Source of the DNA: Halictus rubicundus
Lineage: Eukaryota > Arthropoda > Insecta > Hymenoptera > Halictidae
Reading direction: 5' to 3'
Assembly: GCF_050948215.1 (NCBI RefSeq)
Contig: NW_027488785.1
Span: forward strand, 1-64,000
DNA: 64,000 nucleotides
The position numbers and the translations under genes are program-made. Below, piece by piece: positions 53,301 through 63,400 of the stretch (positions are counted from its first letter, which is position 1; every line of letters starts with the position of its first letter). Under the pieces are notes generated by a model that saw only the letters and a list, made by a program, of their open reading frames with translations, did no database searches and was not told the DNA's origin.

Positions 53301-56292
53301 ATAGAGGATAGGATAGGATAGAGGATAGGATAGGATAGAGGATAGGATATGATAGAGGATAGGATATGATAGAGGATAAGATAGCATAGAGGATAGGATA
53401 GGATTGAGGATAGGATAGGGTAGAGGATAGGATAGGATAGAGGATAGGATAGGATAGAGGATAGGATAGGATAGAGGATAGGATAGGATAGAGGATAGGA
53501 TAGGATAGAGGATAGGATAGGATAGAGGATAGGATAGGATAGAGGATAGGATAGGATAGAGGATAGGATAGGATAGAGGATAGGATAGGATAGAGGATAC
53601 GATATGTTAGAGGATAGGAAAGAGGATAGGATATAATACAGTATAGGATAGGATTGAGTATAGGATGGGGTTGAGGATAGGATAGGGGATTGGATAGGAT
53701 AGAGGATAGGATAGAGGATAGGATAGGATAGAGGATAGGATAGGATAGAGGATAGGATAGGATAGAGGATAGGATAGGATAGAGGATAGGATAGGATAGA
53801 GGATAGGATAGGATAGAGGATAGGATAGAGGATAGAGGATAGGATAGGATAGAGGATAGGATAGGATAGAGGATAGGATAGGATAGAGGATAGGATAGGA
53901 TAGAGGATAGGATAGGATAGAGGATAGGATAGGATAGAGGATAGGATAGGATAGAGGATAGGATAGGATAGAGGATAGGATAGGATAGAGGATAGGATAC
54001 GATAGAGGATAGGATAGGATAGAGGATAGGATAGTGGATAGAATAGAGGATAGAATAGGATAGAGTATAGGATAGTATAGATGATAGTATAGGATACAGG
54101 ATAGGATAGGATTGAGGATATTATAGAGTAGAGGATAGGATAGGATAGAGGATAGAATAGGATAGAGGATAGGATAGGACTGTGGATAGGATAGGATAAA
54201 GGATAGGATAGGATAGAGGATAAGATAGGATACAGGATAGGATAGGATAAAGGATAGGATTGAGGATAGGATAGAGGATAGGATAGTGGATAGGATAGAG
54301 GATAGGATAGGATAGAGTATAGGATAGTATTGATGATAGTATAGGATACAGGATAGGATAGGATAGAGGATATTATAGAGTAGAGTATAGGATAGTATTG
54401 ATGATAGTATAGGATACAGGATAGGATAGGATAGAGGATATTATAGAGTAGAGGATAGGATAGGATAGAGGATAGAATAGGATAGAGGATAGGATAGGAT
54501 AGAGGATAGGATAGGGTAGAGGATAGGATAGGATAGAGGATAGGATAGGATAGAGGATAGGATAGGATAGAGGATAGGATAGGATAGAGGATAGGATAGG
54601 ATAGAGGATAGGATAGGATAGAGGATAGGGTAGGATAGAGGATAGGATAGGATAGAGGATAGGATAGGATAGAGGATAGGATAGGATAGAGGATGGGATA
54701 GGATAGAGGATAGGATAGGATAGAGGATACGATATGTTAGAGGATAGGAAAGAGGATAGGATATAATACAGTATAGGATAGGATTGAGTATAGGATGGGG
54801 TTGAGGATAGGATAGGGGATTGGATAGGATAGAGGATAGGATAGAGGATAGGATAGGATAGAGGATAGGATAGGATAGAGGATAGGATAGGATAGAGGAT
54901 AGGATAGGATAGAGGATAGGATAGGATAGAGGATAGGATAGGATAGAGGATAGGATAGGATAGAGGATAGGATAGGATAGAGGATAGGATAGAGGATAGA
55001 GGATAGGATAGGATAGAGGATAGGATAGGATAGAGGATAGGATAGGATAGAGGATAGGATAGGATAGAGGATAGGATAGGATAGAGGATAGGATAGGATA
55101 GAGGATAGGATAGGATAGAGGATAGGATAGGATAGAGGATAGGATAGGATAGAGGATAGGATGGGATAGGATAGGATAGAGGATAGGATAGGATAGAGGA
55201 TAGGATAGGATAGAGGATAGGATAGGATAGAGGATGGGATAGGATAGAGGATAGGATAGAGGATAGGATAGGATAGAGGATAGGATAGGATAGAGGATAG
55301 GATAGGATAGAGGATAGGATAGGATAGAGGATAGGATACGATAGAGGATAGGATAGGATAGAGGATAGGATAGTGGATAAAATAGAGGATAGAATAGGAT
55401 AGAGTATAGGATAGTATAGATGATAGTATAGGATACAGGATAGGATAGGATAGAGGATATTATAGAGTAGAGGATAGGATAGGATAGAGGATAGAATAGG
55501 ATAGAGGATAGGATAGGATAGAGGATAGGATAGGGTAGAGGATAGGATAGGATAGAGGATAGGATAGGATAGAGGATAGGATAGGATAGAGGATAGGATA
55601 GGATAGAGGATAGGATAGGATAGAGGATAGGATAGGATAGAGGATAGGATAGGATAGAGGATAGGATAGGATAGAGGATAGGATAGGATAGAGGATAGGA
55701 TAGGATAGAGGATAGGATAGGATAGAGGATAGGATATGATAGAGGATAGGATATGATAGAGGATAGGATAGCATAGAGGATAGGATAGGATAGAGGATAG
55801 GATAGGATAGAGGATAGGATAGGATAGAGGATAGGATAGGATAGAGGATAGAGGATAGGATAGGATAGAGGATAGGATAGGATAGAGGATAGGATAGGAT
55901 AGAGGATAGGATAGGATAGAGGATAGGATATGATAGAGGATAGGATATGACAGAGGATAAGATAGCATAGAGGATAGGATAGGATAGAGGATAGGATAGG
56001 ATAGAGGATAGGATAGGATAGAGGATAGGATAGGATAGAGGATAGGATATGATAGAGGATAGGATATGATAGAGGATAAGATAGCATAGAGGATAGGATA
56101 GGATTGAGGATAGGATAGGATAGAGGATAGGATAGGATAGTTGATAGGATAGGATAGAGGATAGGATAGGATTGAGGATAGGATAGGATAAAGGATAGGA
56201 TAGGATAGAGGATAGGATAGGATACAGGATAGGATAGGATAAAGGATAGGATAGGATTGAGGATAGGATAGAGGATAGGATAGTGGATAGGA
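44400..56292 (+). repeat. Satellite sub-block 3 (ATGTTAGAGG with TATAATACAG)
   Basis: The combination ATGTTAGAGG, then TATAATACAGTATAGG, then GGATTGAGTATAGGATGGG (or GGGGTTGAGG) occurs eight times, at 44402, 48856, 49620, 50292, 52071, 52464, 53604 and 54734. Between them lie long, nearly pure 17-bp runs (for example 44.78-45.07, 50.9-51.07 and 51.8-52.03 kb). A second recurrent cluster, TATTATAGAGTAGAGG after GATAGTATAGGATACAGG, occurs near 48.57, 49.34, 51.53, 54.12, 54.37, 54.44 and 55.46 kb. Confidence 0.75.
46978..48600 (+). repeat. Distal copy of the 42.77-44.4 kb satellite segment
   Basis: GACAAACGG at 46978 repeats the one at 42767 (offset 4211), and GGAATGGATAGG at 48231 repeats the one at 44005 (offset 4226). 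The GGTAAATGGAGAGG and GGAAAGCATATAGG variants between them also recur in order. The offset drift of 15 bp and local changes show some divergence. Confidence 0.7.
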
Positions 56293-57468
56293 TGAGAGCG
56301 AATCGAAATCTCACCGAGCTAACATCGTAAGAGAGCATAGAAACGCGAAAATTTCAACCGCACTCGCGAGTTTTACTTTAATTTATTCTTACTCGAAATA
56401 ATAAGTATGAGTATATATAAAAGTAAAAAGTGAGTGGAAAATTCAAAACCAAAAGGACTATAAAGCCAAAACGCGAATAAAGACGCGATTCACGCGGAGT
56501 TCGGGTTAAAAACCCCTCAGGGGCGGATAAACTCCTAAGAGGAAAATAACTTGAAAGAAAATAGCAGATCATCAACTATAGAATCTCGAAAAACCAAACG
56601 CGAACATCTGAAAAAGAAAAAGAAAAGATTAAACTCTTAAAATTAAATCGGGTACACTTACGTGAAAATAAGATACTTCCAGCAAAATCCGGGAAACGGG
56701 AGTGCCGAAAAACTGCATATACCTGAAAAGAAAGAAATAGAAAAAGACTAGAAGTTTTTAAAAATAGTAGAGATGTCAATTAAATTTTAAAAATAAATAA
56801 ATAATTAAAACCGGTGAAATAACAGTGTTAGAAAACGAACAATTACACTCGATAGATTAATACCAAGTGGACTATAAAGCAGTTTAGAATTTCCAAGTGT
56901 CAAGTGACGAGAGAGATAGAGAGAAAATACATAGAACAAGAGAGGATAGAGAACACCCGAAAGGCCAAGCCGAGAAGTTCACACAACGTGAGGGGTCGGT
57001 CGGACGGTGTTACCTAAAGTAAGGTAGGAACTAGAAGAGTTAAAACCGCAGAGGGATAACCAGTAGTAATTATACACCGGATATAAAGTCTTAGGAGAAA
57101 GAGATAGAACTCGGGTAAAATACAAAAATAGGCCGATCTCAATAAAATTTTAGGGCCGCCCATTTCGAAGGGTGGCGAGTCGAAGGGGGTCGGAAAGGAG
57201 AAGTTATTCTCCCCCCCGAAAACTTTTTTGCTCTGCACCCACCCATTTCGGAGATATAGCGATTAGCAGGCTTATTTTACGGAAATTAGGGAAACGGACC
57301 AGACGAAAGTAAAGTGCTCGCCCGTACCGTTACAACGAGCCGCTGAACGCCGGAATCGGTGAAAGTTGAAAATTAGCGTGCATACCGGGTGACCAAATAA
57401 TTTCGGATCCTAAAAAATCTGAGTACGTGGGTCGACTCGTTAGGGGAATCTAAGGGGTGTCTGTGATC

Positions 57469-57487
57469 TGGGGAACATGGTTCCCCA
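57469..57487 (+). other. Hairpin TGGGGAAC-atg-GTTCCCCA
   Basis: A perfect 8-bp inverted repeat with a 3-nt loop in the element 2 5' UTR, 20 nt before the C13 run. The pairing is directly visible; function is unknown. Confidence 0.6.
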
Positions 57488-57507
57488 AGGCAAAAAATTT
57501 GTCGAAA

Positions 57508-57520
57508 CCCCCCCCCCCCC
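57508..57520 (+). repeat. Poly(C) run, 13 C
   Basis: A homopolymer of 13 C in otherwise AT-rich 5' UTR. Its length is likely to vary between copies and to be prone to sequencing error. Confidence 0.9.
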
Positions 57521-57624
57521 TTTTCGAGATAACAACACGGACAAGGGGAAGGAGCTGATTCTCGAAAAAACTTTCAACGAGGCAAGTTACGCATTCAACG
57601 AGGGCTTTACAAACATATAAGAAT

Positions 57625-57657
57625 AAGTGGGGGTCAACTATCCAAAAACCCCCACTT
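57625..57657 (+). other. Hairpin with 10-bp stem in the 5' UTR
   Basis: AAGTGGGGGT (57625-57634) is the exact reverse complement of ACCCCCACTT (57648-57657), with a 13-nt loop. This is a stable structure in RNA. Role unknown. Confidence 0.65.
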
Positions 57658-58395
57658 CCCTCTTGCGAAATCCAGAAATTAGCAGAATTTTAGCATTTCT
57701 TAGCGTTTTTTCGTCACTTTCAGACGATTTTAGATAATTCGAAGCGATTTTAGAATTTTTCCCGTCGATCGCACGAGATTTCTTAAAAAATTCTTACAAT
57801 TTTGCGAATTTCGTCAAATTTTCGTAGCTAGTAGGTAGAGAGAATATCGTAGCCGCTAAGTAGATTTCTGCGGACCTCGGCGATTCTGTGCGAATTTTAG
57901 ATAAGATAGGTTAGGTTAATAGAAAAAATTAGAATTACAACTGTTTGTGTTGGTTTTTTTTTGGTTTTTGGTTAATAAGGTTTAGCTAGTAAATTTTTAG
58001 AGTTTAGGTTTTAGATTTGTAATCTTAGGGTTAATCTCGAGTTTAGTTACTTTAAGTGTTAGTATATATAAAATAGATTAAGTTTAAGCGAATCGATTAG
58101 ATTAAATTAAATTAAGTACATGCGCGACCAGCGATAATAGATTTTTAACGATTTTGTAGAAATTGAAAAGTTAAATAGAGGCAAATACCTTTAATTCTCC
58201 GTGTTTTCCGACTTACTGCCTTCCCCAACCTACAAATAATACAATTAAATGTAATAAAATAAAGAATAAAATACAATAGCTTAATAGAATTAAAAAACAA
58301 GAAACCAGTATTAGAAAGAAATAGTAGTAAAATCAAATTGCTTAGCCCTCTATTAGTAATAAAAAAGCGACAATTTGTCAGAAAAATCACCCTTC

Positions 58396-58433
58396 AAAAG
58401 ACAAGATAGTAGATAAAAGACAAGATAGTAGTA
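58396..58433 (+). repeat. Tandem 19-bp duplication (AAAAGACAAGATAGTAGAT type)
   Basis: Two adjacent copies occupy 58396-58414 and 58415-58433, differing only at their last bases. This suggests a recent slippage or repair event in the 5' UTR. Confidence 0.75.
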
Positions 58434-58465
58434 GTTATATAAAATAAATAAAATGTAGTAAGATT

Positions 58466-58503
58466 AATATACTAATAGCAGAAAAATATACTAATAGCAG
58501 AAA
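58466..58503 (+). repeat. Tandem 19-bp duplication (AATATACTAATAGCAGAAA)
   Basis: Two identical adjacent 19-bp copies at 58466-58484 and 58485-58503, only 33 bp after another 19-bp tandem pair. The equal length of both duplications is notable but may be chance. Confidence 0.8.
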
Positions 58504-58931
58504 ACTTTTGTAGTTAAAAGCTAAAATATAAAAAAAAAATTTTTAAAGCCTAATCAGGACAGAGAGAAACAGGGAAAAAGGCATTAAGGAAAGAGAGGAA
58601 AGGGAAAGGGTAGGTTAAAAAACGCTGGGAAAACGATAGGTACAGAAGGGGAGAGCCAGGGGGGGTTAAAGATACCGAACAGACGGAATCGTAACGGCCG
58701 ACCCCGAGCGAAAGCGAGAGGACAAAGTAAGAGACAACCTAATACAATAACACGCACCGAGGACGAAACGACCGCCACCACGGACACCCACAAACAAAGA
58801 CACATACAGCATTCACTTGACACATACGTTAGCACAAACAGACAATACGGTTTCAAATCAATACGATAGTAAAAGAACAATAGCATATCGAAAAGAAGAC
58901 GAAAGAAAGAGAGAACAAAATAAGAAAGAAG

Positions 58932-60476
58932 ATGGACGAGGAAGAAAAATTCCTCACACCAATGCAACCAGCAGCGAAAGGCAATGTCTTCAAGAAAAGC
59001 TCAAAAATAAAGCATAGCGCGGAAAAAGAAAAGGATAGATCATTGATTAAAAGACCAAGAGAAAATGAAGAGGAAACCGACACAGATTCGGTAATCTCGG
59101 ACGTAATCTTGGTCGGAAGTACGGCATTAAAAAAGAAACGACTAGAAGACATAACTTTGTACGCAATCAACCAGACCGACGACGAAGAGAAGGATGAGGA
59201 GGACGACGTATTAAAACTAATAGGGCAACTAATAAAAATCCTCAAAAAAACTAAAAATTCAACACGCGAGGTTAAAAATTATTGTGCGGACCCACTAACG
59301 GAGGTAAAAAACGTGACGAAATGTCACGCCAGCCAAGCGGATAGACTGCTCGAAGTGGCGATCACCAAGCTAAAAAACATTGAACTAATAATAGAAAATA
59401 AACAACTCAAAAATAGTATACTGCATAGAGATATGGGAACGCAATGCTCCTTAGCTAAAAATGAAAATAATGTTCCACCGAAACCCGAAAAGCATAAAAA
59501 GACAGCAGAAGGACTGAAGAAAAGATTAATGTATGAAAGTGAAGCGGAAGAAGCAAGCGGCAAATTGAACAAGGAAATCGACCATGATAAAGAGAAAGAA
59601 AACGAATGGAAGACAGTCGAGAATAGAAATAAAAACGAGGAGAAGAAAGCTTTAAGGAAAAAGAAGAAAGAAGAGGAAGAAGCAGCAGAAGCAGAGAAAA
59701 GAAAACGGGAACAAGAAAAGGAACGAGAAAAAAGAAACAAGCTTCCTCCGCCTCCAAAATCGGAAGCTATAATCATTAAAACATCAGAAACAAGGACCTT
59801 CGCGGATTTATTTAAACAACTAAAGACCAATGCTGGAGATAGATTGAATGGAATTCATACCGTAAGAAAGTCCAGGGGAGGAGATCTCGTTATAGAGATG
59901 GAAAAGGGTACCACTGGCGGAGATCTGGAAAAATTCGCGAAGGACACCCTAGGGGGAGATTGCAAAATCAGGAGAATGGCCCCCAAGGTAGTGTACGAAA
60001 TAAAAGATCTCGATCCAACAATCGACAGAGGGGAACTCCAGGAGGAACTCGAAAAAATTCTAGGAATTCAGAAAGATGAAATAGAGGTCAAAAATATCCG
60101 ATTCGGATACGGAGGAACTCGGATGGCCATAGTTGCCCTTCCGGCTAAAATATTGGAACAATTGGGACAGGAAAATAAATTAAAAATCGGCTTTACAAAC
60201 TGCAGAGTCAAAAGGACTCAGAACATTCTAAGATGCTACAAGTGCCACGCTTTCGGGCACTTATCGTACAACTGCACGTTAGATCTGAAGGGTCAAGAAC
60301 TCTGCAGGAGATGCGGGGCAATAGGACACCAAATTAATGGCTGTGAGGCAATAAGATGCTGTGTCCTCTGCATCCGAGAAGGGATACACGCATCGAAGGC
60401 CGAACATGTTGCGGGGGCGGTAAACTGCCCGCAATATAAAAAATTTTTGGAGCAATCAGCTAGGAGTAACGCATAA
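58932..60476 (+). CDS. ORF1 protein: gag-like nucleic-acid-binding protein of an R1-clade element
   Basis: 514 codons from ATG 58932 (context GAAGATGG) to TAA 60474-60476. Residues 1-200 are charged and variable. Residues about 210-270 are very rich in Lys and Glu and could form a helix or coiled coil. A PPPP run lies at 272-275. Residues about 285-425 match the paired RNA-binding region of R1-type gag proteins (RGGDLVIE, then VYEIKDLDPTI, then GGTRMAIVALP). Three zinc knuckles follow: C435-x2-C-x4-H-x4-C448, C458-x2-C-x4-H-x4-C471, and a longer third one starting at C477/C480, with H492 and C499 as possible ligands. In this clade ORF1 binds element RNA, forms the RNP and directs nuclear localisation. 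ORF2 follows at once with a 7-nt frame overlap. The start is the first ATG that keeps the full acidic N terminus. Confidence 0.93.
   Translation: MDEEEKFLTPMQPAAKGNVFKKSSKIKHSAEKEKDRSLIKRPRENEEETDTDSVISDVILVGSTALKKKRLEDITLYAINQTDDEEKDEEDDVLKLIGQLIKILKKTKNSTREVKNYCADPLTEVKNVTKCHASQADRLLEVAITKLKNIELIIENKQLKNSILHRDMGTQCSLAKNENNVPPKPEKHKKTAEGLKKRLMYESEAEEASGKLNKEIDHDKEKENEWKTVENRNKNEEKKALRKKKKEEEEAAEAEKRKREQEKEREKRNKLPPPPKSEAIIIKTSETRTFADLFKQLKTNAGDRLNGIHTVRKSRGGDLVIEMEKGTTGGDLEKFAKDTLGGDCKIRRMAPKVVYEIKDLDPTIDRGELQEELEKILGIQKDEIEVKNIRFGYGGTRMAIVALPAKILEQLGQENKLKIGFTNCRVKRTQNILRCYKCHAFGHLSYNCTLDLKGQELCRRCGAIGHQINGCEAIRCCVLCIREGIHASKAEHVAGAVNCPQYKKFLEQSARSNA
60470..60476 (+). promoter_or_regulatory. 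ORF1/ORF2 frame overlap, candidate reinitiation or frameshift site
   Basis: The ORF2 frame is open from 60470, just after an in-frame TAA at 60467-60469, and overlaps the ORF1 end (stop 60474-60476) in the -1 frame. There is no ATG in the ORF2 frame here, and no classic slippery heptamer is seen inside the overlap. SART1-type elements are known to translate ORF2 by termination-reinitiation; a similar but non-AUG mechanism is inferred here. Confidence 0.5.
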
Positions 60477-60493
60477 AATTCAATTTAAAATTA

Positions 60494-63400
60494 TTGCAAA
60501 TTAATCTGAACCATTGTAGGCTCGCTCACTGCTTGCTAACACAAACAGTCGCAGAAACGGGGGTGGACATAGTTCTGATTTCAGAGCCACTTTACAATCC
60601 AGGAAACTGGATTTACTCAACTGGAAATTCAGCAGCAATCTGGGTCACTAATACAAACGGCTTTAAAAGACAAGAGGACGGAGACAGGGTACAGGAAGAC
60701 TACGTTGCGGTAAGAATTGATAACCTCACGATAGTAAGTACCTACATTTCTCCAAATATCTCTACGGATCTCTACACACACAAAATAAAGAAACTAATGC
60801 AGTTTGTCGACCAGGAACGCCTGAAAGGAAAAAGAATTTTGTTAGGAGGAGACTTTAATGCTAAATCCCCAGCCTGGGGATCTGTAGAACAGAATCTTAA
60901 AGGAACAATATTATTGGAAGAAATGCTAAGGATAAACATCTTCCCCTGTATCCCTGAGGGAGGACACACCTTTGAGAGAGGGAAATCCACCTCAAATCTG
61001 GATTTCATAGCAACTACCCGGGACCTACAAGAAAAAGACAACAAAATCATTAATAAAGTACTTAACAAAGAAACAGCATCCGATCACAAATATTTGTTCA
61101 CAGAGATTCAAACTAAGGACGAGATGCAAAGGAACAAGGGAAGTCAAAGCAATAAATGGAAATTAACGAGAACAGGACTCCTCAGGCTGGGGACGGCGCT
61201 GCAAAGATCTATCATAGAGGAAGGACTCAACGAAGCAAACTATTTTAATAAAGACGAGGAAACTAAGTTTCTAAACAATATTTATAAAATCTGCGACGAA
61301 GAGCTAGATAAACCCGAATCAACGCATAGAAAGGTTAAAAGTAATATCTGGTGGACTCCTGAGTTAAAGAAAGAAAGAGATAAAACCCAGAAACTTAGAA
61401 GGTCAGTCCAAAAAGCGAGGAGGAAGGGTAAGGACGACGAAAGGGAGGCCTTAACCTTCCTATACAAACGAGCTAAGAAGAACCTACAAAGACTAATTTC
61501 CAAACAGAAAGAGATATCATGGAACGAACTATGCGAAACTATTAATAAGGACATATGGGGCAAGCCCTATAAAATAATCATAAGACAGGTTAAAAAAGAC
61601 AATCCTCCAGCCTCTCTCTCAGCAGAGTGTGCAGCAAACGTGATGGAGGGATTATTCCCACAAGATTTTAGACAACCTGACGAGCAACCAAGTGGAAACA
61701 ACGGAAGCGAGAACAATGAGACAGAAAGGGAAAATAGCCTGAGAAACCAAGAGGAGACAATCGGAAGAAAAATACCCGAGGTTACCTCGGAAGAAATCAT
61801 AGCTGCTTCCAAATTGCTGAAATCCGGAAAAGCCCCGGGAAAAGACGGTATGCAACCTGAAATTATAAAATTATTAGCAGAAACAAGGCCGGACAGATTT
61901 GCTGCCCTCTTCAAGGGCATTCTAATTAGAGGGAGTATACCACAGCAATGGAAAGTAGCAAGAACAATTCTTCTTAGAAAAGAAGGTAAGGACCCTTCCT
62001 CCCACTCTGCCTACAGACCAATTTGTATTCTAGATGCTGTGGCCAAGCTCCTGGAATATGTCATCCGGGCGAGATTACATGGAGAGCTAGGAGAAAGACC
62101 TTTCAGCTCAAATCAATTTGGATTCACTAAGGGAACATCAACCATACATGCAATGGAAATCGTCAGGAAAGCGGCAATTGAGGCCTCGGCAAAAAACAGA
62201 TTTGCGGTCATGATCGCCCTTGACGTAAAAAACGCCTTTAACTCTTTGAGCTGGAAGGCAATCGACAACGAATTAAAAAACAGGAAAGTATCCGAGTATC
62301 TCGTCCGGATAATAAGTGACTATTTCAGGGGCAGAATGGTAGAATACGAAGCATCGGAAAAATCAATAGAACTGAATATGAAAATGGGAGTCCCTCAAGG
62401 CTCAGTCCTCGGCCCTTTTTTGTGGAATTTGGTGTACGATGGACTTCTAAATAGATCGACACCGCCGATGACACAAAAAATTGCCTTTGCAGACGACTTG
62501 GCCATTATTATTCAGGCTTCTACCACCAATAGACTCAAGCTGAGAGCAGAAGAAATCGCTGAGGACACCAAACAGTGGATGACCACGGCCGGACTGTCCC
62601 TAGCGGAAGACAAAACAGAAATCATGTGGCTGAATTGTAAATATGTTGACCCGAACCTTTGTTTCAGAATAGGAGACGCTGAGATAATACCGAAGAATGA
62701 ATTGAAATACCTCGGAATAATCTTCGAATCCAATAAAAGTTTTAAAAAACAAATCGAGAAGGCAACTAATAAGGCCATAAGAACGATGTCTGCCCTCAGC
62801 AGGATTATGACAAATAAAATTAAGACTAGACAAACAGGAAGAAAGCTGTACTTTATGACTATGGAATCGATCGTGTTATACGGAGCACCAATATGGGCCG
62901 AAGCTGCGGAAAAAATTTTCTTTAGAAGATTACTCAGAAAAACGCAAAAAATGGGGCTTACAAGAGTAGTAGCAGCCTATAGATCGGTACCGTTAGAAAC
63001 TTTAGCAGTCTTAGCGGGGATCCCCCCCTGGGATCTCAAAGTTTTGGAAAGAAGAAGAATCTTCGAGGAAGAAAATGATATGACGTCATTTTTGAGAGAA
63101 CATGGGCCTAACGCCGCGGAGAATAGAGGACAAAATCCACCACCAACTACTGGCATAGAGGAAGAAACTACGGAAGAAATAGTTGAATTAGCAATTTCCA
63201 GGTTCAAAAAACAAATCAGGAAACAAAATAAAGAAATCACTCTCCAAAAGTGGCAAGATGAATGGAACCACAACGTTGTAGGCCGATGGACACACAAACT
63301 TATTCCTGATATAGATAAATGGGTAAATAGGAAACACGGCGAGTTGAACTTTTACCTAACACAAGCCCTTACCGGGCACGGAGTTTTTAATTTGTTTAGA

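Larger units (their letters stand above)
2935..56292 (+). repeat. 53-kb satellite array, 17-bp unit TAGGATAGGATAGAGGA
   Basis: A continuous tandem array in which the dominant period is 17 bp, built as TAGGA + TAGGA + TAGAGGA; local 5- and 12-bp gains or losses change the phase. The consensus + strand has 7 A, 7 G, 3 T and no C, so strand asymmetry is extreme. Each unit carries three GG steps, giving repeated GG-N3-GG-N5-GG motifs. Variants such as TACGATAGAGG, GATATTATAGG, GGGGATTGGATAGG and TATAATACAG define sub-blocks listed separately. Reverse-strand frames stay open for thousands of codons only because the complement has almost no stop triplets. No gene is called in the array. Confidence 0.97.
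56293..58931 (+). other. 5' UTR of element 2
   Basis: About 2.64 kb of AT-rich sequence without a credible reading frame; the only open frames are short and show no similarity. It contains a C13 run, two strong hairpins and two pairs of 19-bp direct duplications (listed separately), a purine-rich AGAGAGATAGAGAG stretch near 56.91 kb, and a small CCCC-tca-GGGG hairpin near 56.51 kb. Long 5' UTRs with an internal promoter are usual in this clade, but no promoter motif could be identified by eye. Confidence 0.7.

Noticed and set aside
2935..56292. Canonical insect telomere repeat (TTAGG)n
   Set aside because: The unit is TAGGATAGGATAGAGGA. TTAGG occurs only as an occasional variant, so this is called telomere-like at most.
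2935..56292. CRISPR array
   Set aside because: There is no repeat/spacer alternation; the whole unit is repeated, and the context is eukaryotic retroelements.
57900..57920. A GGTTAGGTTAA stretch as a telomeric seed in the 5' UTR
   Set aside because: Only about two partial units; a match expected by chance in AT-rich DNA.
56378..58967. Short reverse-strand frames of 65-127 codons in the element 2 5' UTR
   Set aside because: Low-complexity Phe/Leu/Ser composition expected from A-rich sense DNA; no start context or similarity.
58853..59830. Reverse-strand Ser/Phe-rich frames opposite ORF1 of element 2
   Set aside because: They are antisense shadows of the Lys/Glu-rich ORF1 and show no recognisable domain.
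60494..60496. TTG at 60494 as an experimentally meaningful start of ORF2
   Set aside because: Nothing in the sequence singles it out. It is used only for numbering, since the conserved endonuclease block begins there.
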